A stretch of 64,000 nt of DNA, taken from Heterodera schachtii (taxonomy: Eukaryota; Nematoda; Chromadorea; Rhabditida; Heteroderidae). The notes under the pieces were generated by a model that had not been told where the DNA came from, did not search any database, and was given only the letters and a program-made list of their open reading frames with translations. Below are positions 55,075 to 64,000 of the stretch, in pieces. The stretch lies in contig SIJG01000027.1 of NCBI GenBank assembly GCA_023374025.1, positions 1,071,110 through 1,135,109 on the forward strand, read 5' to 3'. Both the position numbers and the translations under genes were made by a program. How positions within the stretch are numbered: the stretch's first letter is position 1; every line of letters starts with the position of its first letter.

Positions 55075-55990
55075 TCAAAAGTATAGGTGTGGCGAAGTGT
55101 CAAAAGTATGGGTGTGGCGAAGTGTCAAAAGTATGGGTGTGGCGAAGTGTCAAAAGTATGGGTGTGGCGAAGTGTCAAAAGTATGGGTGTGGCGAAGTGT
55201 CAAAAGTATGGGTGTGGCGAAGTGTCAAAAGTATGGGTGTGGCGAAGTGTCAAAAGTATGGGTGTGGCGAAGTGTCAAAAGTATGGGTGTGGCGAAGTGT
55301 CAAAAGTATGGGTGTGGCGAAGTGTCAAAAGTATGCGTGTGGCGAAGTGTCAAAAGTATGCGTGTGGCGAAGTCTCAAAAGTATGGGTGTGGCGAAGTGT
55401 CAAAAGTATGGGTGTGGCGAAGTGTCAAAAGTATGGGTGTGGCGAAGTGTCCAAAGTATGGGTGTGGCGAAGTGTCAAAAGTATGGGTGTGGCGAAGTGT
55501 CAAAAGTATGGGTGTGGCGAAGTGTCAAAAGTATGGGTGTGGCGAAGTGTCAAAAGTATGGGTGTGGCGAAGTGTCAAAAGTATGCGTGTGGCGAAGTGT
55601 CAAAAGTATGGGTGTGGCGAAGTGTTAAAAGTATGGGTGTGGCGAAGTATCAAAGTATGGGTGTGGCGAAGTGTCAAAAGTATGGGTGTGGGCGAAGTGT
55701 CAAAAGTATGGGTGTGGCGAAGTGTCAAAAGTATGCGTGTGGCGAAGTGTCAAAAGTGCGTGTGGCGAAGTGTCAAAAGTATGGGTGTGGCGAAGTGTTA
55801 AAAGTATGGGTGTGGCGAAGTATCAAAAGTGTGGGTGTGGCGAAGTGTCAAAAGTATGCGTGTGGCGAAGTGTCAAAAGTATGGGTGTGGCGAAGTGTTA
55901 AAAGTATGGGTGTGGCGAAGTATCAAAGTATGGGTGTGGCGAAGTGTCAAAAGTATGGGTGTGGGCGAAGTGTCAAAAGTATGGGTGAGG
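55075..55990. repeat. 25-bp minisatellite (~36 units)
   Basis: Unit gtatgggtgtggcgaagtgtcaaaa, with variants carrying gtatgcgtg, gtgttaaaa or one-base indels. Larger blocks are themselves duplicated (about 55625-55700 against 55895-55990). Because 25 is not a multiple of 3 and the unit lacks plus-strand stops, all three plus frames stay open; this is not evidence of a protein. Confidence 0.9.
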
Positions 55991-56347
55991 GGTGATCAGA
56001 AGGGGCGGGTCATTTCAGTACGGAATAAATGATTTTAATAAACTTTATTTTGTAATTTTAATTGAAATTTGAGCACATTAAAATAATTTTTTATATTTAT
56101 TTTAATAATCTCCAAAACAATTATTATAAATAAATGAATCCACAATTTCTATTGATTGCACTTTATTTTTATTCGATTAAAATACGTAGCAGAACCCAGT
56201 CATAATATTTTTTTTTGCCTTAATAAAGCAAATTCATTTTTATTTTTTTCCTCCTCATAATAAAGAAAATTCATTTTGCTAAAATATTTTACTACTAATT
56301 TCCTCTAATTTCTTTTTGTCAATTTTTAATTGTAAAAAGATTTAGAA

Positions 56348-57282
56348 ATGAAAATTTTACTTTTAACTTTCATTACTATCTTTTGCTTTATTGACTTAAC
56401 GTCAAAAACTAAGTCGAAATTCGAGGACTTTCTTAAAATCAAGAAGCAATTATTATTGAAAAAGAAGGTAAAATTTTGCTTGAACATGAAGAGGTTGTAA
56501 TTGCAGGAGATGAGATTATAATTAATCAAAAAGAAATAATAGTAAGTGAAAGTGACGAATCTTTACCCAAATCAAAGGGTCATAAAGGAATGAAATTTCT
56601 CTTTAATCCGCCTACTGATTGCGAACGATATAGCTTTTGTGAAGCATGGGATTATATATGTGAAGAAGGATTTTGTAACTCAATTTGAATTTGAAACTAT
56701 CAATTATGGGCCAGGGATTGTGCAACGAATAGAAGGAGACGGAAATTGTGGGTTTCGGAGTATAAGTTGGGCTCTCACGGGATCTGAAGTTAATCATGAT
56801 GAGACTCGAAAGGATCTCATGGAGTATCTTGAAGAAACGCTCTACCAATATTCATTAGAACCGATTGGGAACGATTGGTGGCGTAAGTTAGAAAAATTAT
56901 GACCTTCCTTCATATGTATTATTCAGAAATGTTTTTTGATCGGGTTGAAGATGCCCGAAAACATATAGAAATCAAAAAATTGCCGGCTAGAAGCGCAGCA
57001 GAAAATGATAAATGGATGAGTGAGCCCGATATGTTTATGCAGCAAAATAAATGTGATATCTTATAAACCCGCAGATAATCCAGACCACATTTGGCAAATA
57101 TTTGGGCCACAAATGCAAAATAGTGTAAGGTTATTTAACATTGTTCTTTAAGACATTGTTTATCATTTTCGCTTTTGAATCCGGTCCAGGATCGCGAAGC
57201 ACCATCAATCTTCATTTATAATCAACTGGGTCATTTTGAAGTTATTATTCAACCTGAACGTCTGTCCCACAAAAACGACTAA
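56348..57282 (+). pseudogene. OTU-type cysteine protease gene, frame-damaged
   Basis: An OTU-fold deubiquitinase-like protease. The catalytic Cys motif GDGNCGFR (Cys codon 56747-56749) is followed by SISWALTGSE and NHDETRKDLMEYL; the far part has KWMSEPDMFM and DHIWQIFGPQM; the catalytic His lies in NQLGHFEVII (His codon 57232-57234). Two ordinary introns are readable: 56883-56926 (GTAAGT...TTCAG) and 57125-57189 (GTAAGG...CCAG). The N-terminus from 56348 (MKILLLTFITIFCFIDL) looks like a signal peptide. At least three one-base frame breaks remain (near 56450, the T run at 56636-56639, and 57058-57062), so it is not translatable as written. Confidence 0.75.
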
Positions 57283-57658
57283 CTCTATATTTTTATCACT
57301 TCACTCTTTATATTTATCTCAAAGAAATTTTTTTAATTCAAATTTAAATGATCCGAGTATAATTGTGTGGGAAAACACTAGTATTAAGGTCGGCTGACAT
57401 GGCAAAAAAGCTTATCCTTTCAATAATATGCTTAAATTATAAAATATATAAAAATACAATGAATAATAAAAGTGCAATATATTGAATGGGTAAATTTTTT
57501 GGCTTCAAATAATATTTGAAAAATCTTTAAAAATAATACATTTAAAATAATTATATTATTAATTTATTAAAATCATTTATTCCGTACTGAAATGACCCGC
57601 CCCTTCTGATCTCCCCTCACCCATACTTTTGACACTTCGTCACAGCACCGATCGGGCC

Positions 57659-59962
57659 GTAGGACGACCAAAAGAAAACACACAGTCGCTTTTTGCCATA
57701 TTTGTCCGATTTTGGGATTAAATCAGGGTGTTCCCCGTGCTGGATTGTTTCTTAAATTCCGTCATTATGGGTGTTTCTTAAATCCGCCAATCTTACCTGA
57801 TTTATGCCCACAACCAGCCAGAAATTTACCAGTATGTTCCTAACACCGACTAAGTTTGACCACAGTCTTGTTGTGTCGAATGGCTAACAATTGGCTAACG
57901 TGGTGATGGGATGTTATTTCATGATGGGCATTGGTAGGCCAAATCGGAGGGAATTTTCCCATTCTCAATTCGCTTCCTCCACGAAGTCCTGATTGCGTGT
58001 GTTCATCCGCATTGCCATTTGAATGTATGTTCCGATGTAACGGTGTCGAATGTATTTAGGCTATTTGGTCTTACTTTGATATTAAAAGATTTTTACCTTC
58101 CGAAGCAAATGAAGTTAGCAGGATTGTTGATCCAAAAACCAAAGATATGAAGCCATGCATATCATTTGAAAGCTCACGATCGGTCACCGACACCGGAGTC
58201 GAGTTGGTTGGGATAAAAGCAATGCAACTACTTCATTGTCTCCATGTTCATCGAATTAAAATACCAATTGTCTGTATTGCAGCTGTTTTTGCACGTTGGC
58301 GGGTGTCACTGATGGTGCCACTTTGGATGGAAAATTTTTTCGAAATTTTTCGAAATTTATTTTTACGAAAATTGACTAAGACACACTTAAAAAGAATGTT
58401 AACCAATCAAATGTATATCTAACAAGGGAACCACCCGAACTGTAATTCGGAAAATGTATAAATGTTATATACCATTGGATAGAGCAGGGTCGACTTCTAT
58501 TGTGGATTTTTAATATTACACCCCCATAGGAAGAAATAAAAAGTTATGAGACCTCAAAAATCGAAATTTTGGCTGTGTTTTCGCTAAAAATTGGTGGCTC
58601 AGTTGGTTAAATTCACATTTTTGTAGCTCGGGTTCAAATCCAACATAATAATAAATAAATTTTAATTAATGTATAATATAACTAAATAACGTAAAAAATC
58701 ATTTTTTTAGACTAAAAAAATGTTTGTTAGTTTTTCTTTATTAAAAATAAGCAAAAATAATAATAAATGTCCAGGTTGGGAATTAATAAAACGTTGAAAA
58801 AGTTGGAAATGGGCTCTTTGGCCAAAATTCCGACTTTTGAGGTCTCATAACTTTTTGATTTCTTCCTATGGGGGTGTAATATTAAAAATCCACAATAGAA
58901 GTCGACCCTGCTCTATCCAATGGTATATAACACTTATGCATTTTCCGACTTACAGTTCGGGTGGTTCCCTTGTAAGCTAAATTTATCCAAAATACTTGAA
59001 ATTTCATCGATTGGACCTTGATTTTCAAAAGTTGAATCGATTGCTTAAAATTTAATTAATCAAAAAAAAACATAATTTTCATATATTATTTGATGCAAAA
59101 CACAGAGAAGCAATTGGACTTGAACAACAGGCACTACACCACCAAAGGTAGGCAAACTAACCACTTGATCAATGGGTCGTTAATCTGCAATCCTTTTAAT
59201 TTCCATTTCCTTTTTTTGAAGTAAAAAAAATCCGGATCGAAAGTGCTTATAATCTCTTTTTAGGGCTTTCCCGGACCCGGACCCTTACATCGATTAAATG
59301 CTTTGGTCTCTGAGTTTTGTGGCTTCTGCGAAATATGGTTCCTGTCTCCCTTGTTCAATTTCACAATGATTACCCAATTATTTTGTTTTTGAATTACATT
59401 GTTTGTAGTTCATTTCAAGTGTCTAGGTTTACTGCTTCACTATGTTGCATATTTAAAGCTTTTATATGAATGGCATGGAAAAATGGCGTCGTGCTTACCG
59501 CAGAATGAGTGCTTTTGCCTCTTTTAAATATTTTTAAAAATCATTCCCTAGTGATAATTTGGCATGCAATTTGTACCGTTGTCGTGACAATGAAAGCTTG
59601 CCCACTTTTATTTTCTCATGAAATTTCTAACTACAATTTTAAATAGAAAAATGAAAATCTTTGTGTAAATGTCACAAGACTCTTCAAAATTCATTTACTC
59701 ATTCATCTGTCAGCCAATTAAATGATATTGCTTTTTAGTGGTCTTTAAAGTTTAAATTTTGTATGAATTTTGCCGAATAATAATTTGAATTTTTGGTGAA
59801 TAGACGGGAGAATTGTCTAAAAATCACGCAAATGCAATTCACTAGAAATTTTAAAAATTACAAAAATGTTTCTAAGTGTCACAACTCACACAAATCTTTT
59901 GTTAGCCAATTTCCTATCAAACAAAAATTTCACAAAAAATTTCCACCAAATTAATCACAAAA
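57659..59962. repeat. Segmentally duplicated spacer (block B)
   Basis: Parallels block A (44460-46340) in the same order, with the MULE-like element just before it and a palindromic MITE inserted at 58423-58972. It leads into the receptor gene at 59963. No other gene is recognised. A minus-strand tRNA-like A/B box pair may lie at 59110-59180. Confidence 0.6.
58423..58972. mobile_element. Palindromic MITE with TAA duplication (Harbinger-like)
   Basis: Inverted arms of about 150 bp starting CAAGGGAACCACCCGAACTG on each strand, flanked by TAA (58420-58422 and 58973-58975). A 3-bp TWA-type duplication suggests the PIF/Harbinger group (inference). The loop contains a tRNA-like A box (TGGCTCAGTTGG, 58602) and B box (GGTTCAAATCC, 58630). 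Confidence 0.75.
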
Positions 59963-61615
59963 ATGGCAGACGAACAGGTAAAAGAAATTTTATTTAAATT
60001 ATTACTCTTGGAATTTATAATTTTTTTGCTTTTTTCATTTATATGAGTGTTTTTGCCGTGGTTAATTTAGGTGACGATTAAGTCCGGTTCAAATTATTAA
60101 AAGCAAATAATATTTAGACTTAATTTCATTAACAGTCATTTTCTAATTAATTAAGATTTATTTGGCCTACCGTTCTGTCGGTCCGTCCGCCGATTTGATT
60201 GTGCCGGCCGTTGCGATGAATTTGGTTGCATTTGTTGGCATTTTGTTGAACGGCACAGTTTTGGTGGTCACTGCCAAATCCAGGCAAATGCCATGGCATT
60301 TTTAATTTTAATTTTCAATTTCCCATTTTTCAGTTCCCTCCGCGGCTCCTCCAACTTTCTGATGGCACTGATTTGTCTTTGTGAATTGGTCCATCAAATT
60401 GGGCACACTTTTTTCCTGGTTGTTGTCATTTCGGGCACAAATTTTGTCAGTTTGCTCACTGCTGACTTATTTATGACGGTATATTTTTAATTTAAAATAT
60501 TTTTTTTATTTTTCAAAAATTTAAGCCTTCAATTTTTGCTCTTAATTGTGGCATAATGGCAATGTTTTGTGCTGCTTTTGATCGCCTTTTTGCTATCATA
60601 TTGTCTTTTCAGTGAGAAAAATAAAATATAAATTTAATCTTTTTGATTGGTTTGGCTTAATTTATATAAATTATATTATAAATTAAATTAATTATTTTAT
60701 TTTTTAGACATTCGTTCATTTTCACAAAATACAAGTACCAATATTTGTTCAGCTATTTATTTCTTTGCATAAATTACGGAGCTTTTAACGTGTATACTAT
60801 GCTCACATTTGCTTTCCAAAATGCGACAAGGTGGCGCGCAATTTTAATAAATAAATTACTAAAATTTCTAATTTAAATATTTATTTATTTAATTTTATTT
60901 TTAGGCCTACGACTGGAGCAGTGTCCGAAATTTTTCAGGACAATGTGCATGAAGTGTTCATTAATGGCATTTACATTCTTTCTCTGTGCAGCGCCTGTTG
61001 TTATGTGGCAATTTTTGTGATTATCCGGTGCAAAAAATTTGGTATAATTTTTTTTTTGCGCATTTTGCCACAAATTCGAATTTTTTCTTTTTACAGTAAG
61101 CCAACAGACGAACACACGACTGCTACGGTCATTGGTCATCATTCTGATAATAAATGTTGGAGGCTATTCCTTCACTATGTTTTTGTACAATTACATCGGC
61201 GAAATTGGCACCCTTTTTGGGTTAGGAAAAATTAATTTGATTTTTTTATTCAAAATTTTCAGAAGCTCACCAATCCGATATTGGCAATATGGTTTTATCG
61301 CTGGCATTCTGTTGAATGTTGCCGCCGGATCAAATGCCATTGTTCTGAGTTTTTGCAGGTCATTTACTATATAAATAAATATTTAATTTAAAATTTCTTA
61401 ATTTAAATTTAGTATTTTATAATTAATTAGGCTCTATATTTTAGCACAGAATATCGCCAACTGTTTAAGAAGGAATTATGTGCATTGAAAAATCATTTCG
61501 TCAATAAAAATGGTTATATTTAAATTATTTAAAAAAAATTATTAATTTTTTAGCTGTTCAACGAATTGTCACTATAAAAGTGCAAAATGGAGACAAAACG
61601 GTGAATGTTCAGTAA
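59963..61615 (+). CDS. srsx-like chemoreceptor, intact (copy 4, 327 aa)
   Basis: Ten exons, all in phase: 59963-59977, 60156-60283, 60334-60478, 60526-60611, 60708-60830, 60905-61041, 61097-61220, 61263-61358, 61445-61512, 61554-61615 (984 nt). Intron 2 (60284-60333) has GC-AG ends; the others are GT-AG. The protein is a seven-helix membrane receptor: TM1 at PAVAMNLVAFVGILL, TM2 LMALICLCELVHQIG, then an FDRL motif (Asp about 115) at the end of TM3, and TM7 GFIAGILLNVAAGSNAIVL followed by a cytoplasmic tail rich in Lys. This pattern fits the nematode srsx chemoreceptor family, G-protein-coupled and expected on sensory neurons. It is the reference copy for the damaged paralogs at 17500, 42306, 46495 and 49555. 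Confidence 0.9.
60284..60333 (+). other. GC-AG intron of the receptor family
   Basis: Donor AG|GCAAATG and acceptor TTTTTCAG|TTCC. The same GC donor is present at 42612 and 46733 in the paralogs; only this splice keeps the frame (LVVT-x-KS joined to SLRGS). Confidence 0.8.
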
Positions 61616-62778
61616 TGTACTACCACTCAATGAAATAAAAAAATTATTGTTTCTTCCCCGCCAGTAGAGAATAATAATTTCATGTCATTTATAAAATTAT
61701 GTTAAATAATTTTTAATCTAAATTTTATAATATTAAAACGATGAATAAAAGACTGTGTAAAATTGAAAAAATCATTAAATTAAAGGAAGGCCAAGCAAAA
61801 TTGCAAATTAAATAAATTTTTTGTAAATTTATGAATTAACCATTGGTGATATATCTTTTAATAATAGTTTATCTCCTCTCTCTGTTTCTATTTGAGAGTT
61901 TCAACAAAGTTTCGTAAAAAAATTCATTGAAAAACCCGAAAAATTTTGGTGCCTATCGGCCGCCCCCCCCCCACAAAAAACTTAATTTCTCCTTAAAAAA
62001 TTGACTTAAAATCCCAAAAATTGGTCTTTTTGGCAAAAAACTATTAACAAATCGGAACTTAATTGCAAAATTTTCCCGATGAGGCCTATCGGCGCCGCGG
62101 GACCATCTTTGTTTCCCAAAAAAAAAATTTGTTTAGCAAAAAAATACGCTTTTGGAAAAAAAGTTCGTCAAATGCGGCGTTGAAATCCCCTCGCAAAATT
62201 AGACCCCCTCCCCCGCCCCGACATACGCAAAAATTTCGGTTGACCCACCCCTTTTTTTTAAAAAAATATTTAAATTAATTTCATTAAGATTTTTCTATTC
62301 TCAACTCGAGAAATTTCTCAGGTTTTTTGACTTCTCACTTTTGGTCTCATTTCTCGGGCTCATTTTTCGGTCTCGATCTTGATTCTCGGTAAAAACATTT
62401 TCTCGCATTTCCCTACAATTTTGGAATGGTATTGATGTTAGTTATTTATATTCATGGCATTTTAATTCTGTGTAAACGCGGCATTGCCCACGCCAAACAA
62501 ATAATTTTCTCATAAAATTTAAAATTTTTGAAAATTTTCATTTTCATTCGTGTGGGAAAATAAAATTTGTCACATAAACTTCATGAAAAAAGTCAGAAAA
62601 ATGAATAAATGCAATTAATTACCTATGAAATGCATTCATCCAATTCAACTTTATATTGTATAACATTTTTTGCCTTGAAAATTTTATTTTAAAATTAGCT
62701 TAACTTTGCCAAAAATTTCTTTTCCTTTTTTCGCTAAATTTGTCGCTTTATTAAATTTAAAAATTTTTTAGTTCAAAT
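61616..62778. repeat. Duplicated 3' flank of receptor copy 4 (block B)
   Basis: Nearly the same as 48010-48990: 'ggtgaatgttcagtaatgta' context, poly-C run, GC hairpin (62077-62104), and the 'cggtctcgatcttgattc' tract. The hairpin flanks differ by a few indels. No gene. Confidence 0.7.
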
Positions 62779-63828
62779 TAGGGATGATACTTTTTGGCTC
62801 TAAAAACCCCCAAAAATAGGCACTAAAAAAAACCTCAATTTAGGGGGGTGTAAAATGATAAAAGATATTCAAAAAATTGGCCAAATCAGTATTAATATAA
62901 ATTTAAAATCAAAAATTCTTTTCAAGAAAATAAATCAATAAATTTTGGAGATGAATTTTTCAGTAATTTCATTTTTTAGGGGGTGCATTTTTGAAAATTT
63001 TTGGCGCTCTTAGGGGTGTATTTTTCATTTTTATTGTATTTTTGTAATAATTTTGGGCAAAAGTCTAAAATAGGTTTTTCAAAATTTTTTTTAGGTTTTT
63101 AGGTGCTAAAAATAAAACCTAGAAAATAGGCACTAATAACTCGAAAAGTAGATTAACAACCACAAAAAAAAACTTGTTTTTCTTTCGTGCCTTTCAGGCC
63201 TCTGTGAGTCCAGGGAAAAAAATATGCAAAAACCTAAAAATTGGATTTTAAACAAAAATATTTATTTTTTTTCTCAAAATTTAGAATTTCGAATCATTTT
63301 CCTAAAAATGAGAAAATTTATTTTGATTTTGATCTCAAATTTTCACATGGTTTTTCTATTTTTAAATTTTTTAGCGTATGCCATGGCATTTCGTGACCGC
63401 TTCTGTCCAACAATAGTTTTTCTTTTTTATTTTAAATTTTCTTTTTTCATTTAAATAATGACAATTCTTACACTCCATAAAAATTTTATTTAACACAAAC
63501 TATTCGAGAATTCTTTCTTTAAGGTTTTTAAAATGATTTTTTGAGAGAAAAATTAATTTTATAAATTAAAAATTATTTTTAAATGCCCCTTCGCAAATGA
63601 CCCATCCTCGGTATTTTCATAATATCTTAAAATCTGTTAAGGTATAAACTTTTTGAAATTTGACAAAATTTTTTGAATTTTTAAAAATTTAGAAAATAGG
63701 CCCCAATAACTCGAAAAGTAGCTTAGCAACCACCAAAAAACAACAACTTAGTTTTTCATGTGTTTCAGACCATGGGGGAGCTCAGGAAAAAATTGGATAA
63801 ACCCTAAAAATTTCATCCCTATTTCAAA
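62779..63828. mobile_element. hAT-like element related to 22906-23482
   Basis: Starts TAGGGATGATAC and ends with an inverted tcatccct-a; the flanking octamers gttcaaat and tttcaaat match at seven of eight. It contains a stretch (63130-63500) shared with 49060-49520 in block A. No transposase. Confidence 0.6.
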
Positions 63829-64000
63829 TGTTATTTTTGTCTATTTTTTTTTTGTCAAATTTTCGTTTATTTTATAAAATTAATCAAAGTTGGGGGCATT
63901 TGACTCTTCAAAATAAATAAATTTCATAAATGATTAAAATTCATAATTTTGTTCATATTGTGTGTTATTTAATTAGCCGCCAATAGAATGAACCCGGTAA
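63829..64000. other. AT-rich end of window
   Basis: No feature is recognised in the last 170 bases. Confidence 0.4.

Larger units (their letters stand above)
55058..57649. mobile_element. MULE-like element carrying an OTU gene (copy B)
   Basis: Flanked by a 9-bp direct repeat gatcgggcc (55049-55057 and 57650-57658). The left end is cgtggtgagccgaag; the right end is the reverse complement of ggtgctgtgacgaag. Next to the left end are about 36 tandem 25-bp units; one unit and the common 'gtcatttcagtacgga' segment (56008-56023) reappear inverted at the right end (57585-57640). The interior holds a decayed OTU-protease gene. Same family as 1308-2489. 9-bp duplications are typical of Mutator-like elements, which often capture host genes (family knowledge); no MULE transposase is present here. 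Confidence 0.75.

Noticed and set aside
55075..55990. CRISPR-like regular repeats
   Set aside because: The units are contiguous with no unique spacers, the host is eukaryotic, and the array belongs to a transposon with target duplications.
55029..55995. Long overlapping open frames of 199-302 aa in all three plus frames
   Set aside because: They arise because the 25-bp minisatellite unit has no plus-strand stop and its length is not a multiple of three. All frames give the same 25-residue repeat; the array is part of a transposon end.

Overview
This is an AT-rich eukaryotic window that reads as nematode DNA, probably from a plant-parasitic tylenchid close to the cyst nematodes. The lineage below nematode is inference. 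The evidence is a tandem array of srsx-like seven-transmembrane chemoreceptor genes, introns mostly of 40-90 nt, a GC-AG intron conserved in the receptor copies, small signal-peptide genes, and dense DNA transposon and MITE content. Nothing looks bacterial, organellar or ribosomal.

Layout. 1-3.5 kb: foldback repeats and a MULE-like element with subterminal minisatellites. 3.5-10.3 kb: a decayed pogo/Tigger-type transposase gene on the minus strand, split by a 5.2-kb Ty3/gypsy LTR element (4601-9846) with 333-bp LTRs that read identical, a 5-bp target duplication and one open Gag-Pol frame. 10.4-36.4 kb: a cluster of small secreted-protein genes. Six loci belong to one cysteine-rich family (exon 1 signal peptide, exons 2 and 3 with four cysteines each, introns in phase 1; two are complete). 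Two more loci (12.8 and 30.8 kb) encode glycine-zipper secreted proteins and lie at the outer ends of a large inverted duplication. Between them are a Polinton-type DNA polymerase fragment, a dead chemoreceptor copy, and many hAT-like elements with exact 8-bp target duplications. 31.3-32.4 kb is a CCCGGG-rich satellite. 40 kb: a glycine-rich secreted repeat protein with an internal stop.

42-63.5 kb: duplicated srsx-like receptor units. The copy at 59963-61615 is intact (10 exons, 327 aa). The copy at 42306-43878 is open but has an altered C-terminus. The copy at 46495-47897 has two frame disruptions, and an orphan pair of last exons lies at 49555. The array is interrupted by a second Ty3/gypsy element (49885-54924, LTRs identical as read, one frameshift in integrase) and by a MULE-like element (55058-57649) with a 25-bp minisatellite that carries a decayed OTU-type cysteine protease gene.

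The window therefore looks like a fast-evolving secreted-protein and chemoreceptor neighbourhood, repeatedly remodelled by transposons. All family names come from motifs read by eye; no database search was possible.
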